Assembly: GCA_964236445.1 (NCBI GenBank)
Contig: CAXSDR010000012.1
Coordinates: 1 to 51,305, forward strand
DNA from: CAXSDR01 sp964236445
Lineage (GTDB): Bacteria > Actinomycetota > Actinomycetes > Motilibacterales > Motilibacteraceae
Reading direction: 5' to 3'
Length of the DNA stretch: 51,305 bases
Part shown: positions 31,940 to 41,102 of the stretch, piece after piece
Numbering within the stretch: the stretch's first letter is position 1
How the letters are laid out: each line of letters begins with the position of its first letter
The notes under the pieces: generated by a model
Databases searched by the model: none
The model's input: the letters and a program-made list of their open reading frames with translations, nothing else
Told to the model about the DNA's origin: nothing
Made by a program: the position numbers and the translations under genes

Positions 31940-33130
31940 TCAGCTGACCCGGGTGTCTGCCAACCGGTTCACCAGGATCGCGTGGTGCTCGCCGAGCACC
32001 CGGGTCAGCACGACCGTCATCATCGGGCCCCGACCCGAGAGTCGCAGTGCGCGACGAAATGCTTCCGGCTCCACAGCGGTTCCCCGCTTCTTGACGACCA
32101 CGTCGCCCGCGCCGTGCTGGCGCAGCATGGTGCGTACGCGCTTCAGCGAGAACGGCACGGTCTCGACGACCTCATAAGCCGTTGCGAACGGTGTTGCGGC
32201 CAACGCGTCGGAGCTCACATAGGCGATCGTCGCGTCCAGCAACGTGCCGTCGACGAGAGCAGCCATGTCGGCCACAAGTCCGGCCCGGATCACCGCACCG
32301 TCCGGCTCGTAGAGATAGCGCCGGGGTGGGAGGGCGGGAGGGGGCTGCTGGCGGGGGCCGAGAAGCGAGACGTCGGACGGCAGAACGGTGGCCCGCATGC
32401 CCGCCTGCATCGCCAGCGACCCGCACCACAACGTGCACTCGACGACGTCGCCGCCGACCGACACCCACTCGGCCTGGGCCCCCGGCGGAACGAGCGCGTG
32501 GGCCAGACCCGGTGCCACCTTGGCCAGGGTCGGCAGCCGACCCGCGAGCTCGAGCACGAAAGCGTAGGACGGCGACCACGCTGCCGGGTCGAGCAGGCGG
32601 CGGCCGTCCTTGCGTCGTGCGGGGTCGAGATAGACGGCGTCGCACGACGAGAGATCGGCGGCTGCCGCGTCCCCACACTGCACCGTGACAAGGTCTGCCA
32701 GCCCGAGAGCGCTCACGTTGGCCGCAGCGACGGCGGCGGTCGTCGGGTCGAGCTCGACCGCCAGGACGTGCAGGCCGGCCCGGGCGAAGGAGATGGCGTC
32801 GGTGCCGATGCCGCACCCGAGGTCGGCAATCCGGCGTACGCCGCTGCTCGCCACCCGCCTCGCCCGCCGCAGCGACACCTCGAGCCGGGTCGCCTGCTCC
32901 GCTCCGTCGGGGGTGAACAGCAGGACCGACGCGTCGACGCCCAGCTTGCCCGCAGCTCGGCGCCGCAGCCTCGACTGCGTGAGCGCTGCCGCCACCAGGG
33001 CGGGGTCGTGGCCGTCGCGGCGCAACCGGGAGGCCAGCGTGAGCGAGGTGCTCTCGTCGTAGGGCGGCAGCTCCGCCAGCAGCGCACGCCCCTGCGGTGA
33101 GGTGAGTGTCGACAGGGTTGTGACGTCCAC
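31940..33130 (-). CDS. Class I SAM-dependent methyltransferase with THUMP-like C-terminal domain
   Basis: A 396-residue protein. A helical N-terminus is followed by the SAM-binding motif IADLGCGIGTDAISFARAG, the acidic loop VLAVELDPTT and the catalytic-region YLDPARRKDGRR. The C-terminal domain (about 290-390) contains PRRYLYEPDGAVIRAGL and VVKKRGTAVEPEAFRRAL, the THUMP-like pattern of this actinobacterial family, suggesting an RNA substrate. The GTG directly follows the stop of the upstream kinase gene, so the two are co-transcribed. The precise target is unknown. Confidence 0.9.
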   Translation of the reverse strand: MDVTTLSTLTSPQGRALLAELPPYDESTSLTLASRLRRDGHDPALVAAALTQSRLRRRAAGKLGVDASVLLFTPDGAEQATRLEVSLRRARRVASSGVRRIADLGCGIGTDAISFARAGLHVLAVELDPTTAAVAAANVSALGLADLVTVQCGDAAAADLSSCDAVYLDPARRKDGRRLLDPAAWSPSYAFVLELAGRLPTLAKVAPGLAHALVPPGAQAEWVSVGGDVVECTLWCGSLAMQAGMRATVLPSDVSLLGPRQQPPPALPPRRYLYEPDGAVIRAGLVADMAALVDGTLLDATIAYVSSDALAATPFATAYEVVETVPFSLKRVRTMLRQHGAGDVVVKKRGTAVEPEAFRRALRLSGRGPMMTVVLTRVLGEHHAILVNRLADTRVS

Positions 33131-33559
33131 CTAGGGGATGCGAAGGGCTCGCAGCGGCGAGCTGGGCAGGATCTCGAGCGCCTTGACCAAGGTCACCGAC
33201 GTGCCCGCGATGTCGGGCTCGTAGTGCAGCTCGTCGACCAGCAGACGCATGAGCTCGATGCCCCTGCCGCTCTCCGCCAGCCGGGTCGACGCCGCGACGG
33301 AGGAGGGAAGAAAACCCGGCCCCGAGTCTGTGATCACGATGCGGCAGAGATCGTCGGCGATGTTGACGCGCACTTCGAACCCGGACGAGTCGCTGCTGTG
33401 ACGGACCACGTTCGCGCAGGCTTCGGTGACAGCCAGCGCGATGTCCTCGATGCAGTCCGGAATCACGCGCAGCTGCTCGAGATTGGAACGGCAGAGGGCG
33501 CGGATCACCGGAACCGATGCCGCCTCGGTGGGAAGGCGGATCGAAAAACTGATCTCCAT
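33131..33559 (-). CDS. RsbW-like serine kinase/anti-sigma factor (GHKL ATPase)
   Basis: A 142-residue single-domain histidine-kinase-like ATPase of the anti-sigma type. Motifs are the N box ALAVTEACANVVRHS, the G1 box ITDSGPGFLP and the G2 box SGRGIELMRLLVDE. Such proteins bind a sigma factor or phosphorylate an anti-anti-sigma protein, opposing PP2C phosphatases like the one at 9755-11563. ATG 33559 has a strong GGAGGAGGGG immediately before it. It ends exactly where the methyltransferase begins. Its sigma partner is not in the window. Confidence 0.9.
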   Translation of the reverse strand: MEISFSIRLPTEAASVPVIRALCRSNLEQLRVIPDCIEDIALAVTEACANVVRHSSDSSGFEVRVNIADDLCRIVITDSGPGFLPSSVAASTRLAESGRGIELMRLLVDELHYEPDIAGTSVTLVKALEILPSSPLRALRIP

Positions 33560-33689
33560 ACCCCTCCTCCTTCGGCTCGATGAAAGCAGTCGTCCGCTTC
33601 CTTCTGCCCGCTCTGCTCGATCCAATCACCTGTCTGCCGCGCCGCCGGGCAGGCTGACGGCACGGCGTACGGCTGATCTGCTCCGGGCT

Positions 33690-33716
33690 TTGGCACTCGC
33701 CTTGACCGAGTGCCAG
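33690..33716 (+). promoter_or_regulatory. CIRCE element 1 (HrcA operator)
   Basis: TTGGCACTC-N9-GAGTGCCAG, an almost perfect inverted repeat matching the CIRCE consensus (TTAGCACTC-N9-GAGTGCTAA) recognised by HrcA. It lies about 240 bases upstream of groES. Confidence 0.9.
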
Positions 33717-33737
33717 GCCCTTGGGGTATGTTCGGAA

Positions 33738-33764
33738 CTGGCACTCTCCCCGTGAGTGTGCCAA
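33738..33764 (+). promoter_or_regulatory. CIRCE element 2 (HrcA operator)
   Basis: CTGGCACTC-N9-GTGTGCCAA, with one base different from a perfect CIRCE right arm. It starts exactly 48 bp after element 1. Two operators suggest cooperative repression of groES-groEL. Confidence 0.85.
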
Positions 33765-33957
33765 CGCGAACTCTCAGTGCTGCCGACCTCAGTGCTGCCT
33801 CGTGCGCCGACCCCCGCGACGGCGGCCGCTCGAGACTGCAGCACGACAGTGACACCAGCACCACGAAGTTGCGTGCACTTGCATGCAGCCGCACACAGCA
33901 CAACCCATGTTCTGCCAGATCTCTGGCAGGGCCCCCTCTGACCGGAGGTTCACCAAC

Positions 33958-34272
33958 GTGACGTCGACCGCCAGCAAGGTCACCATCAAGCCGCTCGAGG
34001 ACCGCATCGTCGTGCAGGCCCTCGAGGCCGAGCAGACGACAGCCTCAGGCCTCGTCATCCCCGACACCGCCAAGGAGAAGCCGCAGGAGGGCACGGTTCT
34101 CGCCGTCGGCCCCGGTCGCTTCGACGAGAGCGGCGAGAAGCGCGTGCCTCTCGACGTCAAGGTCGGCGATGTCGTCATCTACAGCAAGTACGGCGGCACC
34201 GAGATCAAGTACAACGGCGAGGAATACCTCGTCCTGTCGGCGCGCGACGTGCTCGCCGTCGTCGAGAAGTAG
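33958..34272 (+). CDS. groES: Co-chaperonin GroES
   Basis: GroES caps the GroEL ring during protein folding. The 104-residue length and the sequence are typical: KPLEDRIVVQ at the N-terminus, the mobile loop EAEQTTASGLVIPDTAKEKP and the C-terminal YLVLSARDVLAVVEK. The GTG at 33958 has GGAGG about 10 nt upstream; the upstream ATG at 33883 would add 25 non-conserved residues. Two CIRCE elements and a long leader precede it, so heat-shock control by HrcA is expected. groEL follows after about 120 bases. Confidence 0.97.
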   Translation: MTSTASKVTIKPLEDRIVVQALEAEQTTASGLVIPDTAKEKPQEGTVLAVGPGRFDESGEKRVPLDVKVGDVVIYSKYGGTEIKYNGEEYLVLSARDVLAVVEK

Positions 34273-34391
34273 CACCTCCTCACTTCCAGCACGCCCCGGC
34301 GGCCGCGCGGACCGCCGCCGGCTCCCGGGGCGTCGCCGTTCCTCTTCGCACCATTCGTTGATCACCCTGACATCAGGAGGCACCACCGCTT

Positions 34392-36017
<1,626 letters not shown>

Positions 36018-36037
36018 GCCTGTCTGCAGCACGTCGG

Positions 36038-36074
36038 AGAAGGCCGGTCCCCACAGCGGGGGGACCGGTCTTCT
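36038..36074 (+). terminator. Strong hairpin terminator after groEL
   Basis: AGAAGGCCGGTCCCC pairs with GGGGACCGGTCTTCT around a 7-base loop, leaving about one mismatch. The stem is followed by only a weak pyrimidine run, as is common in actinomycetes. Confidence 0.85.
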
Positions 36075-36209
36075 CTCACGTAGGGAGACGAACGCCACGT
36101 TCGGGACGCGCGGCCCGGGACATGGGTCACAGGAAGTCCACAGGCGCGCAACGTAGGGTCGCACCTGCACGTTGTCCGAGTTCAGAGAACTGACGGAGGA
36201 ACCGCGCTC

Positions 36210-37601
36210 TTGCGAGTCAGAACAGTGGAGGCACTCAGGCGCACCGCTGCGGTGGCCGGTTTCGTCGGCTTCGCCGGTGCCGTCACGGCTGGCGTGGGCG
36301 TCACTCCCGCGTCTGCCGACGCCAGCCCTGCGTCGGCACCCACCGCGACCGCCACGCTGCCCGCACCGGCACCCGCGGGCGCGCTGGCACCCGCCGTCGG
36401 GCCCACGAGCACGCCTGGGCCCAGCACGTCATCGTCCCCGGCGACCCGCACGCCTTCGGCGACGGCGACGGCTTCGCCCACCGCTTCGTCGACCGCGAAG
36501 CCCACTCCCGCGCCAGGCGCGACGCCGACACCGACGGCCCCCCCGGCCACCACCACCGCTCCGGATGACGACGAACCGGTCCCGGTCGCCACCACGCCGC
36601 CGCTCACGCCCGCGCAGCTCCAGGCCGGTCGTGACCTTGCAGCCGCGCAACGTCAGCTCACCTCCCTGACCGCCGAGGCAGCCGCGGCCCTGCAGGTCCA
36701 TGCGACTGCCGTGCAGGCCGCCGAGGCGGCGTCGCTGCGCGCCCGGGTCGAGCGACACAAGCTGGCGGTCGCCCGTGCGGCCACGGCCGCCGCCAGGGAC
36801 GCCCTCGGCAGCTATGCCGCCGCCGCCTACCGCAACGGGCCGACCGGCCGCGACAGCGTCGCCGGTATCGCCTCGCTGCTCGAGGCGGACGATCCGGCTC
36901 AGCTGCTCCAGCGGTCCGTGGACATCGCAACGGTCGGGCGCGGTCGACTGCTCGCCATCGAGGCACTGCAGCGGGCGGAGTACGACGAAGATCTGGCCGG
37001 CCGCTCCGTGGCGGCTGCCGCGTCCGGCGCGGCGTGGGCAGAGCAGGCGGCCCAGCAGGCCAAGGAGACAGCCGACGCAGCAGTGTCCGCTGCCTCAGCG
37101 GTCGTGGCCGCGCGGCTCGTGGCCGTCGGTGGTACGACCGACGTCTCGGGTCTCGCGGTGATGGGCGCGGTCCCCGCGGGCGCGTGCCAGGGGGGTTCCA
37201 CGGAGGGGTTCCCTGACGGGCAGATCCCGCTGGCGCTGCTCTGCCCGCTCTGGGGCGCGCCGGGCCACCTGCTGCGTGCCGACGCCGCAGCACGGTTCAA
37301 CGCGATGAGCCAGGCCTACGCAGCGACGTTCGGCCGCCCCATCTGCGTGACCGACTCCTACCGGGACCTCCCGGCGCAGATAGCCCTCTACGCCAGCAAG
37401 CCCACGCTCGCGGCGGTGCCGGGTACGTCCAACCACGGGTGGGCACGGGCCGTCGACCTCTGCGACGGTGTGGAGAGCTTCGGCACCGTGACGCACCAGT
37501 GGCTGCTGGACAACGCGCCGACGTTCGGCTGGTTCCACCCCGCCTGGGCCGAGCCCACCGGGAGTCGGCCCGAGCCGTGGCACTGGGAGTTCGGCGGCTG
37601 A
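36210..37601 (+). CDS. VanY-type M15 D-alanyl-D-alanine carboxypeptidase with Pro/Thr-rich linker
   Basis: A 463-residue secreted peptidoglycan peptidase. A signal peptide (residues 1-37, ending PASADA) precedes a low-complexity Ala/Pro/Thr/Ser region (about 38-125) likely to span the wall. Alanine-rich coiled-coil segments follow (about 130-310). The M15 domain at the C-terminus has DSYRDLPAQIALYA, zinc ligands in GTSNHGWARAVDLC and the terminal PEPWHWEF with the catalytic Glu and last His. TTG 36210 is chosen because GGAGGA lies 9 nt upstream; GTG 36225 is an alternative. The coiled-coil plus peptidase layout resembles division-associated wall hydrolases. Confidence 0.9.
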   Translation: MRVRTVEALRRTAAVAGFVGFAGAVTAGVGVTPASADASPASAPTATATLPAPAPAGALAPAVGPTSTPGPSTSSSPATRTPSATATASPTASSTAKPTPAPGATPTPTAPPATTTAPDDDEPVPVATTPPLTPAQLQAGRDLAAAQRQLTSLTAEAAAALQVHATAVQAAEAASLRARVERHKLAVARAATAAARDALGSYAAAAYRNGPTGRDSVAGIASLLEADDPAQLLQRSVDIATVGRGRLLAIEALQRAEYDEDLAGRSVAAAASGAAWAEQAAQQAKETADAAVSAASAVVAARLVAVGGTTDVSGLAVMGAVPAGACQGGSTEGFPDGQIPLALLCPLWGAPGHLLRADAAARFNAMSQAYAATFGRPICVTDSYRDLPAQIALYASKPTLAAVPGTSNHGWARAVDLCDGVESFGTVTHQWLLDNAPTFGWFHPAWAEPTGSRPEPWHWEFGG

Positions 37602-37611
37602 GCCCCTCGGC

Positions 37612-37908
37612 TCAGCTCGCGACGCGCAGCGTCCGCCGCCCGAGATAGATCGCCTCGCGCTCGTCTTCGCTGAGTGCTCCCCACACGCCGTACGGCTCCC
37701 GCACCGCCAAGGCGTGGCGGGCGCAGGCAGCGAGCACCGGGCAGGTGGCGCAGACCGCCTTCGCCGCCGTCTCCCGCGCTGAGCGCATCGGCCCGCGCTC
37801 ACCTTCAGGGTGGAAGAACAACGTGGGGTCTGCGCTGCGGCAGGCGCCCTGCAGTTGCCAGTCCCACAGGTCGGCGATCGGACCGGGAAGTCGAGATAGT
37901 TCAGCCAT
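37612..37908 (-). CDS. WhiB-family iron-sulfur regulator, WhiB3-like
   Basis: A 98-residue redox-sensitive transcription factor. Cysteines C23, C53, C56 and C62 (C-X29-C-X2-C-X5-C) would hold the 4Fe-4S cluster. The G(I/V)WGG-type turn appears as GVWGALSEDER and the C-terminus is basic. The WDWQLQGACRSADPTLFFHPEGERG segment is closest, as I recall it, to M. tuberculosis WhiB3, which is also encoded just beside groEL1. Here the fourth turn residue is Ala instead of Gly. A purine-rich AAGGAG precedes the ATG. WhiB proteins usually act by binding the primary sigma factor. Confidence 0.95.
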   Translation of the reverse strand: MAELSRLPGPIADLWDWQLQGACRSADPTLFFHPEGERGPMRSARETAAKAVCATCPVLAACARHALAVREPYGVWGALSEDEREAIYLGRRTLRVAS

Positions 37909-38073
37909 TGTGCCGCGCTCCTTCGACCGATTCTCAGTTCGGCCTCTCCTGTCACTCTAACCGCGCCAGAAGTTGTTCAACCGACCATTCCGACGCCGAT
38001 TCGAGCGTCCGACTGTGACCTCGCCCACTGCGCAGGAGTGGCGGGACCACCGGGCTGCCGGGAGCATGGGCGC

Positions 38074-39180
38074 ATGGTGGACGGGCGTGACGGGGCGGGC
38101 GGGGCAGCTGGCCGCGTGCCGGGCCCGGTGCCGGAGCCCGCGCTCACCGTCGCTGCCGTGGCGCGCAGGCTGGGCGTCGCGCCTGCCACGCTGCGTACGT
38201 GGGACCGCCGCTACGGCCTGGGACCCAGTGCGCACACCCCCGGTGCGCATCGCCGCTACACCGCCGAGGACGTCACCCGTCTGAACTTCATGCGCCAGCT
38301 GACCGTCGAGGGTGTGGCTCCCGTCGACGCCGCACGGTTGGCGCTGGCCTCTTCGGACGGTGCTTACCGCGCCGACCCGCAGCCGCTCGGCACGGTCTTC
38401 TTGCTCCCGTTGCCTTCCGCACCTGCGCGCTGGACGCCACCGGCGGGCTCACCGGAGTCGCAGCCGAGCCGTCAGTCGGGTGGCGGTCGAGTGGTCGCCA
38501 TGCCCGGCGGTAGCCGGGAGTCCCGCGGCTTGGCGCGGGCCGCACTGGCGTTGGACTCGCACGCCAGCGGTGCGATCGTCGAGGCGGCCCTCGAACGCGA
38601 CGGGGTCGTCGAGACGTGGGACCGCCTGCTCGTCCCCGTGCTGACGGCCATCGGTGAGCGATGGGCGGCGACGGGCGAGGGAGTCGAGGTCGAGCACCTG
38701 CTCGCCGAGGTCGTGACGGGGAGCCTGAGTCGCATCGCCGTGCTGCCCCCACCGGGTGACAGTGCCGGCGCCGCGGCCGGGGGCGAGGGTCGACCGCAGC
38801 GTGGTTGGCGCAACTCGCGCCCCGTCCTGCTCGCCTGCGTCGCCGACGAGCTGCACGTGCTGGCGCTGCACGCGGTGGCTGCTGCGCTCGCCGAGCGCGA
38901 CGTCGCTTCGCGGGTGCTGGGAGCGCGTACGCCGGTGCTCGCCCTGCGGTCGGCGGTCGAGCGCAGCGGGCCGATCGCGGTCATGCTGTGGTCGCAGACC
39001 CGGCGCAGCGCCGACAGCGGGCATTTCGACGGCCTCGCGGCGCATCGGCCCGCCCCGATGCTGATCGCGTCGGGTCCGGGCTGGGAGCAGGCAGCGCTGC
39101 CAGCGAGCGTGCACCGCGCCGACTCGCTGCCAGGGGCCCTCGCACTGGTCGAGCGTGCCCTGACGGGGATGGCGCCGTGA
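38074..39180 (+). CDS. MerR-family regulator with CarH-like cobalamin-binding domain
   Basis: A 368-residue regulator. The MerR helix-turn-helix (about 24-90) reads LTVAAVARRLGVAPATLRTW...YGLGPSAHTPGAHRRYTAED. After a Pro/Ser linker comes a four-helix region with W197, then nine residues, then E207-H208, which is the Wx9EH signature of AdoCbl-binding CarH photoreceptors. A Rossmann-like domain follows with E259-L-H261-V-L-A, where His is placed as the lower cobalt ligand but the usual Gly is Ala. This supports cobalamin binding and possibly light sensing. The ATG at 38074 is preferred to GTG 38038 but the start is uncertain. Confidence 0.85.
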   Translation: MVDGRDGAGGAAGRVPGPVPEPALTVAAVARRLGVAPATLRTWDRRYGLGPSAHTPGAHRRYTAEDVTRLNFMRQLTVEGVAPVDAARLALASSDGAYRADPQPLGTVFLLPLPSAPARWTPPAGSPESQPSRQSGGGRVVAMPGGSRESRGLARAALALDSHASGAIVEAALERDGVVETWDRLLVPVLTAIGERWAATGEGVEVEHLLAEVVTGSLSRIAVLPPPGDSAGAAAGGEGRPQRGWRNSRPVLLACVADELHVLALHAVAAALAERDVASRVLGARTPVLALRSAVERSGPIAVMLWSQTRRSADSGHFDGLAAHRPAPMLIASGPGWEQAALPASVHRADSLPGALALVERALTGMAP

Positions 39181-39255
39181 GCGGCGCAGGCGACTACGGC
39201 TACATCCTTTGTCCCCGATCGGCGCGGACTGTGCATGTTGCGTGCGCGGCGGCGC

Positions 39256-39261
39256 TAGCCT
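39256..39261 (+). promoter_or_regulatory. -10-like hexamer upstream of the TPR-like gene
   Basis: TAGCCT lies 7 nt before the ATG at 39269 with no ribosome binding site between them, suggesting a leaderless mRNA. Confidence 0.45.
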
Positions 39262-39268
39262 GCCCACG

Positions 39269-40261
39269 ATGGCTTCCGAACCTCTTTCGACCGACGCGGA
39301 CTCAGAGCAGGGTGCACTCGCCCGGCGGCTGAACGCGCTCCTCGTGGTGGGCGAGAACGCCGCGTTCTCCGGTCCGCCGCAGCCCGGTGTCGCCGCGCTC
39401 GAGCAGGCCCTGCGCCTCGCGACGAGCGAGGGGCTCGACCGCGAGGCAGGCACCGCGAGCTGGCTGCTCGGCGTGGTGCACGCGGCGGCCGGCCGCTACG
39501 GCCGGGCGGTGGCGCTGCTCGAGCCGCTCGTGGGGCGCGCCGCCGAGGCCCTGGACGAAGGCACCGACGAGGCCGCGTCGCGCCGGCGCACCGGTGCGCT
39601 GGCCGCGACCGCCCTCGGTGCCATCTACCGCGAGCTGGGGCGGCACGGCGACGCCAGGGGCTATGACCAGCGCGGGCTCGCCTTCGCCGGGGACGACCCG
39701 ACCGCGCGCACCGAGGCCCTGCTCGGGCTTGTCGCCGATGCCGTGGGCATGGGCGACCAGGCGGGGGCCGAGGAGCTGCTGGTCTCCGCGACCACGGCAG
39801 TCGAGGACGGCCCGGCCGCATGGCGTGCCGACCTGCGGCTGCGTTGGGTGCAGGCGGAGCTGGCGCAGCACCGTGGCGACCAGGAGACGGCGATGAACCT
39901 GGCGGCCGAGGCACTCGCGCTGGCCGAAGATGCCTCATCGCCGCGCCAGGTCGCCCGGTCTGCGCTTTTCCTGGGGGCGACATCGGTAGGCGCCGGTCAC
40001 CGTGAGGAGGCCGTCGCGGCGCTGCACCGGGCGGCCACGCTCGCCGAAGGCCTGGGCACGCTGCCGCTGCAGTGGCCCGCGCGCGCCCTCCTGGGCGCGC
40101 TGCTCGTCCGCATCGACCAGACGGAGGCCATGCGCTGCCTGTCCGCCGCTGGCAATGTCGTGCGCCGCGTCGGTGACGATCTGCCGGCCGCGTTGCGAGA
40201 GCAGTGGTTCGCCCGCCAGGACGTCTCCGCCCTGCTCGCAGCTGCTAACAACTCCACTTAG
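39269..40261 (+). CDS. TPR-like helical repeat protein
   Basis: A 330-residue protein made almost wholly of paired helices. Tetratricopeptide-like units include ALEQALRLATSEGLDREAGTASWLLGVVHAAAGRYGRAVALLEPLV, split by turns, and later GDQETAMNLAAEALALAEDA and GHREEAVAALHRAATLAEGLG. There is no signal peptide and no catalytic motif. It lies between a MerR/cobalamin-type regulator and a BldM-like regulator, 73 bases before the latter. A scaffolding or regulatory-binding role is plausible but unproven. ATG 39269 is chosen because a -10-like hexamer precedes it. Confidence 0.8.
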   Translation: MASEPLSTDADSEQGALARRLNALLVVGENAAFSGPPQPGVAALEQALRLATSEGLDREAGTASWLLGVVHAAAGRYGRAVALLEPLVGRAAEALDEGTDEAASRRRTGALAATALGAIYRELGRHGDARGYDQRGLAFAGDDPTARTEALLGLVADAVGMGDQAGAEELLVSATTAVEDGPAAWRADLRLRWVQAELAQHRGDQETAMNLAAEALALAEDASSPRQVARSALFLGATSVGAGHREEAVAALHRAATLAEGLGTLPLQWPARALLGALLVRIDQTEAMRCLSAAGNVVRRVGDDLPAALREQWFARQDVSALLAAANNST

Positions 40262-40334
40262 GCCCCGAACGTGCCGATCTAGGAGTCGTGGCCGGGCAAC
40301 ACCGCCTGGCACGAACCCCCTGGGGGACAGTCGG

Positions 40335-40943
40335 GTGCCCACAGTCCTGGTCTGCGACGACTCGCCGCTGGCCCGCGAGGCGATGCGTCGTGGTGTCAGT
40401 GCCGTTCCCGGCGTCGAGCGCGTCGTCACGGCAGGTTCCGGTGAGGAGGCGGTCCTCCGCTGGGGCACCGAGCGCCCCGATCTCGTCCTGCTCGACGTGC
40501 GTATGCCCGGCCTGGGTGGCCTCGAGGCGGCCCGCCGCATCATCGCCGCCGACCCCAGTGCGAGCGTGATCATGCTCACGATGGCCGAGGACGTCGACGG
40601 TGTCGCCCGTGCCGTGGCGGCCGGAGCCCGCGGCTATCTCGTCAAGGACGCCTCTCGTGAAGAGGTGGCCGCGACGGTCAGCATGGTCCTGTCGGAGGCG
40701 TCCCTGCGCAGGGTGTCCGGCTCGCGCCTCGTGCCGCAGGGCGACCTGCCGGCGCTCACCGAGCGCGAGATGCAGGTGCTCGACGGCATGAGCCGCGGCC
40801 GCAGCAACTCCGAGATCGGCAAGGAGCTCTACCTCTCGGAGGACACGGTCAAGACGCATGCGCGTCGGCTGTTCCGCAAGCTCGGTGCGTCGGACCGGGC
40901 CCACGCGGTCGCGCTGGGGTTCCGGCTCGGCATGGTTCGCTAA
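40335..40943 (+). CDS. bldM: BldM-like orphan response regulator (LuxR/NarL type)
   Basis: A 202-residue regulator with a receiver domain (VLVCDDSPLAREAMRRG; D54 in LLDVRMPGLGG) and a LuxR-type helix-turn-helix (LTEREMQVLDGMSRGRSNSEIGKELYLSEDTVKTHARRLF, split by helices) ending GASDRAHAVALGFRLGMVR. From memory this is very close to Streptomyces BldM, which sits in the same groEL-guaB neighbourhood and acts as an orphan regulator of development whose D54 phosphorylation is dispensable. No kinase gene is adjacent here either. GTG 40335 has GGGGGA 7 nt upstream. Its target genes in this organism are unknown. Confidence 0.9.
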   Translation: MPTVLVCDDSPLAREAMRRGVSAVPGVERVVTAGSGEEAVLRWGTERPDLVLLDVRMPGLGGLEAARRIIAADPSASVIMLTMAEDVDGVARAVAAGARGYLVKDASREEVAATVSMVLSEASLRRVSGSRLVPQGDLPALTEREMQVLDGMSRGRSNSEIGKELYLSEDTVKTHARRLFRKLGASDRAHAVALGFRLGMVR

Positions 40944-41000
40944 CCCCTGACGCCACCCCTCACCCACCCCTGACCCGCCTGGTGCCTCCCTCCTCGTCGG

Positions 41001-41006
41001 TAGGAT
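41001..41006 (+). promoter_or_regulatory. -10-like hexamer for guaB3
   Basis: TAGGAT lies about 97 bases before the guaB3 start, so this transcript would have a structured leader of roughly 90 nt instead of being leaderless. Confidence 0.45.
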
Positions 41007-41018
41007 GTCGCGCGTCCC

Positions 41019-41072
41019 GACGCCGGCTCGCTCGGGCGATGCAGGGTCGGCAACTCTGAGCCGGCCGGCGTC
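41019..41072 (+). promoter_or_regulatory. Long stem-loop in the guaB3 leader
   Basis: GACGCCGGCTC (41019-41029) can pair with GAGCCGGCCGGCGTC (41058-41072), leaving a small bulge and a 28-base loop that itself contains GTCGGCAAC. It lies between the putative promoter and the guaB3 ribosome binding region. It does not match a riboswitch class I know. Confidence 0.5.
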
Positions 41073-41102
41073 CGAGCTCCCCGTTCGAAGTGAGGCAGCA
41101 CG

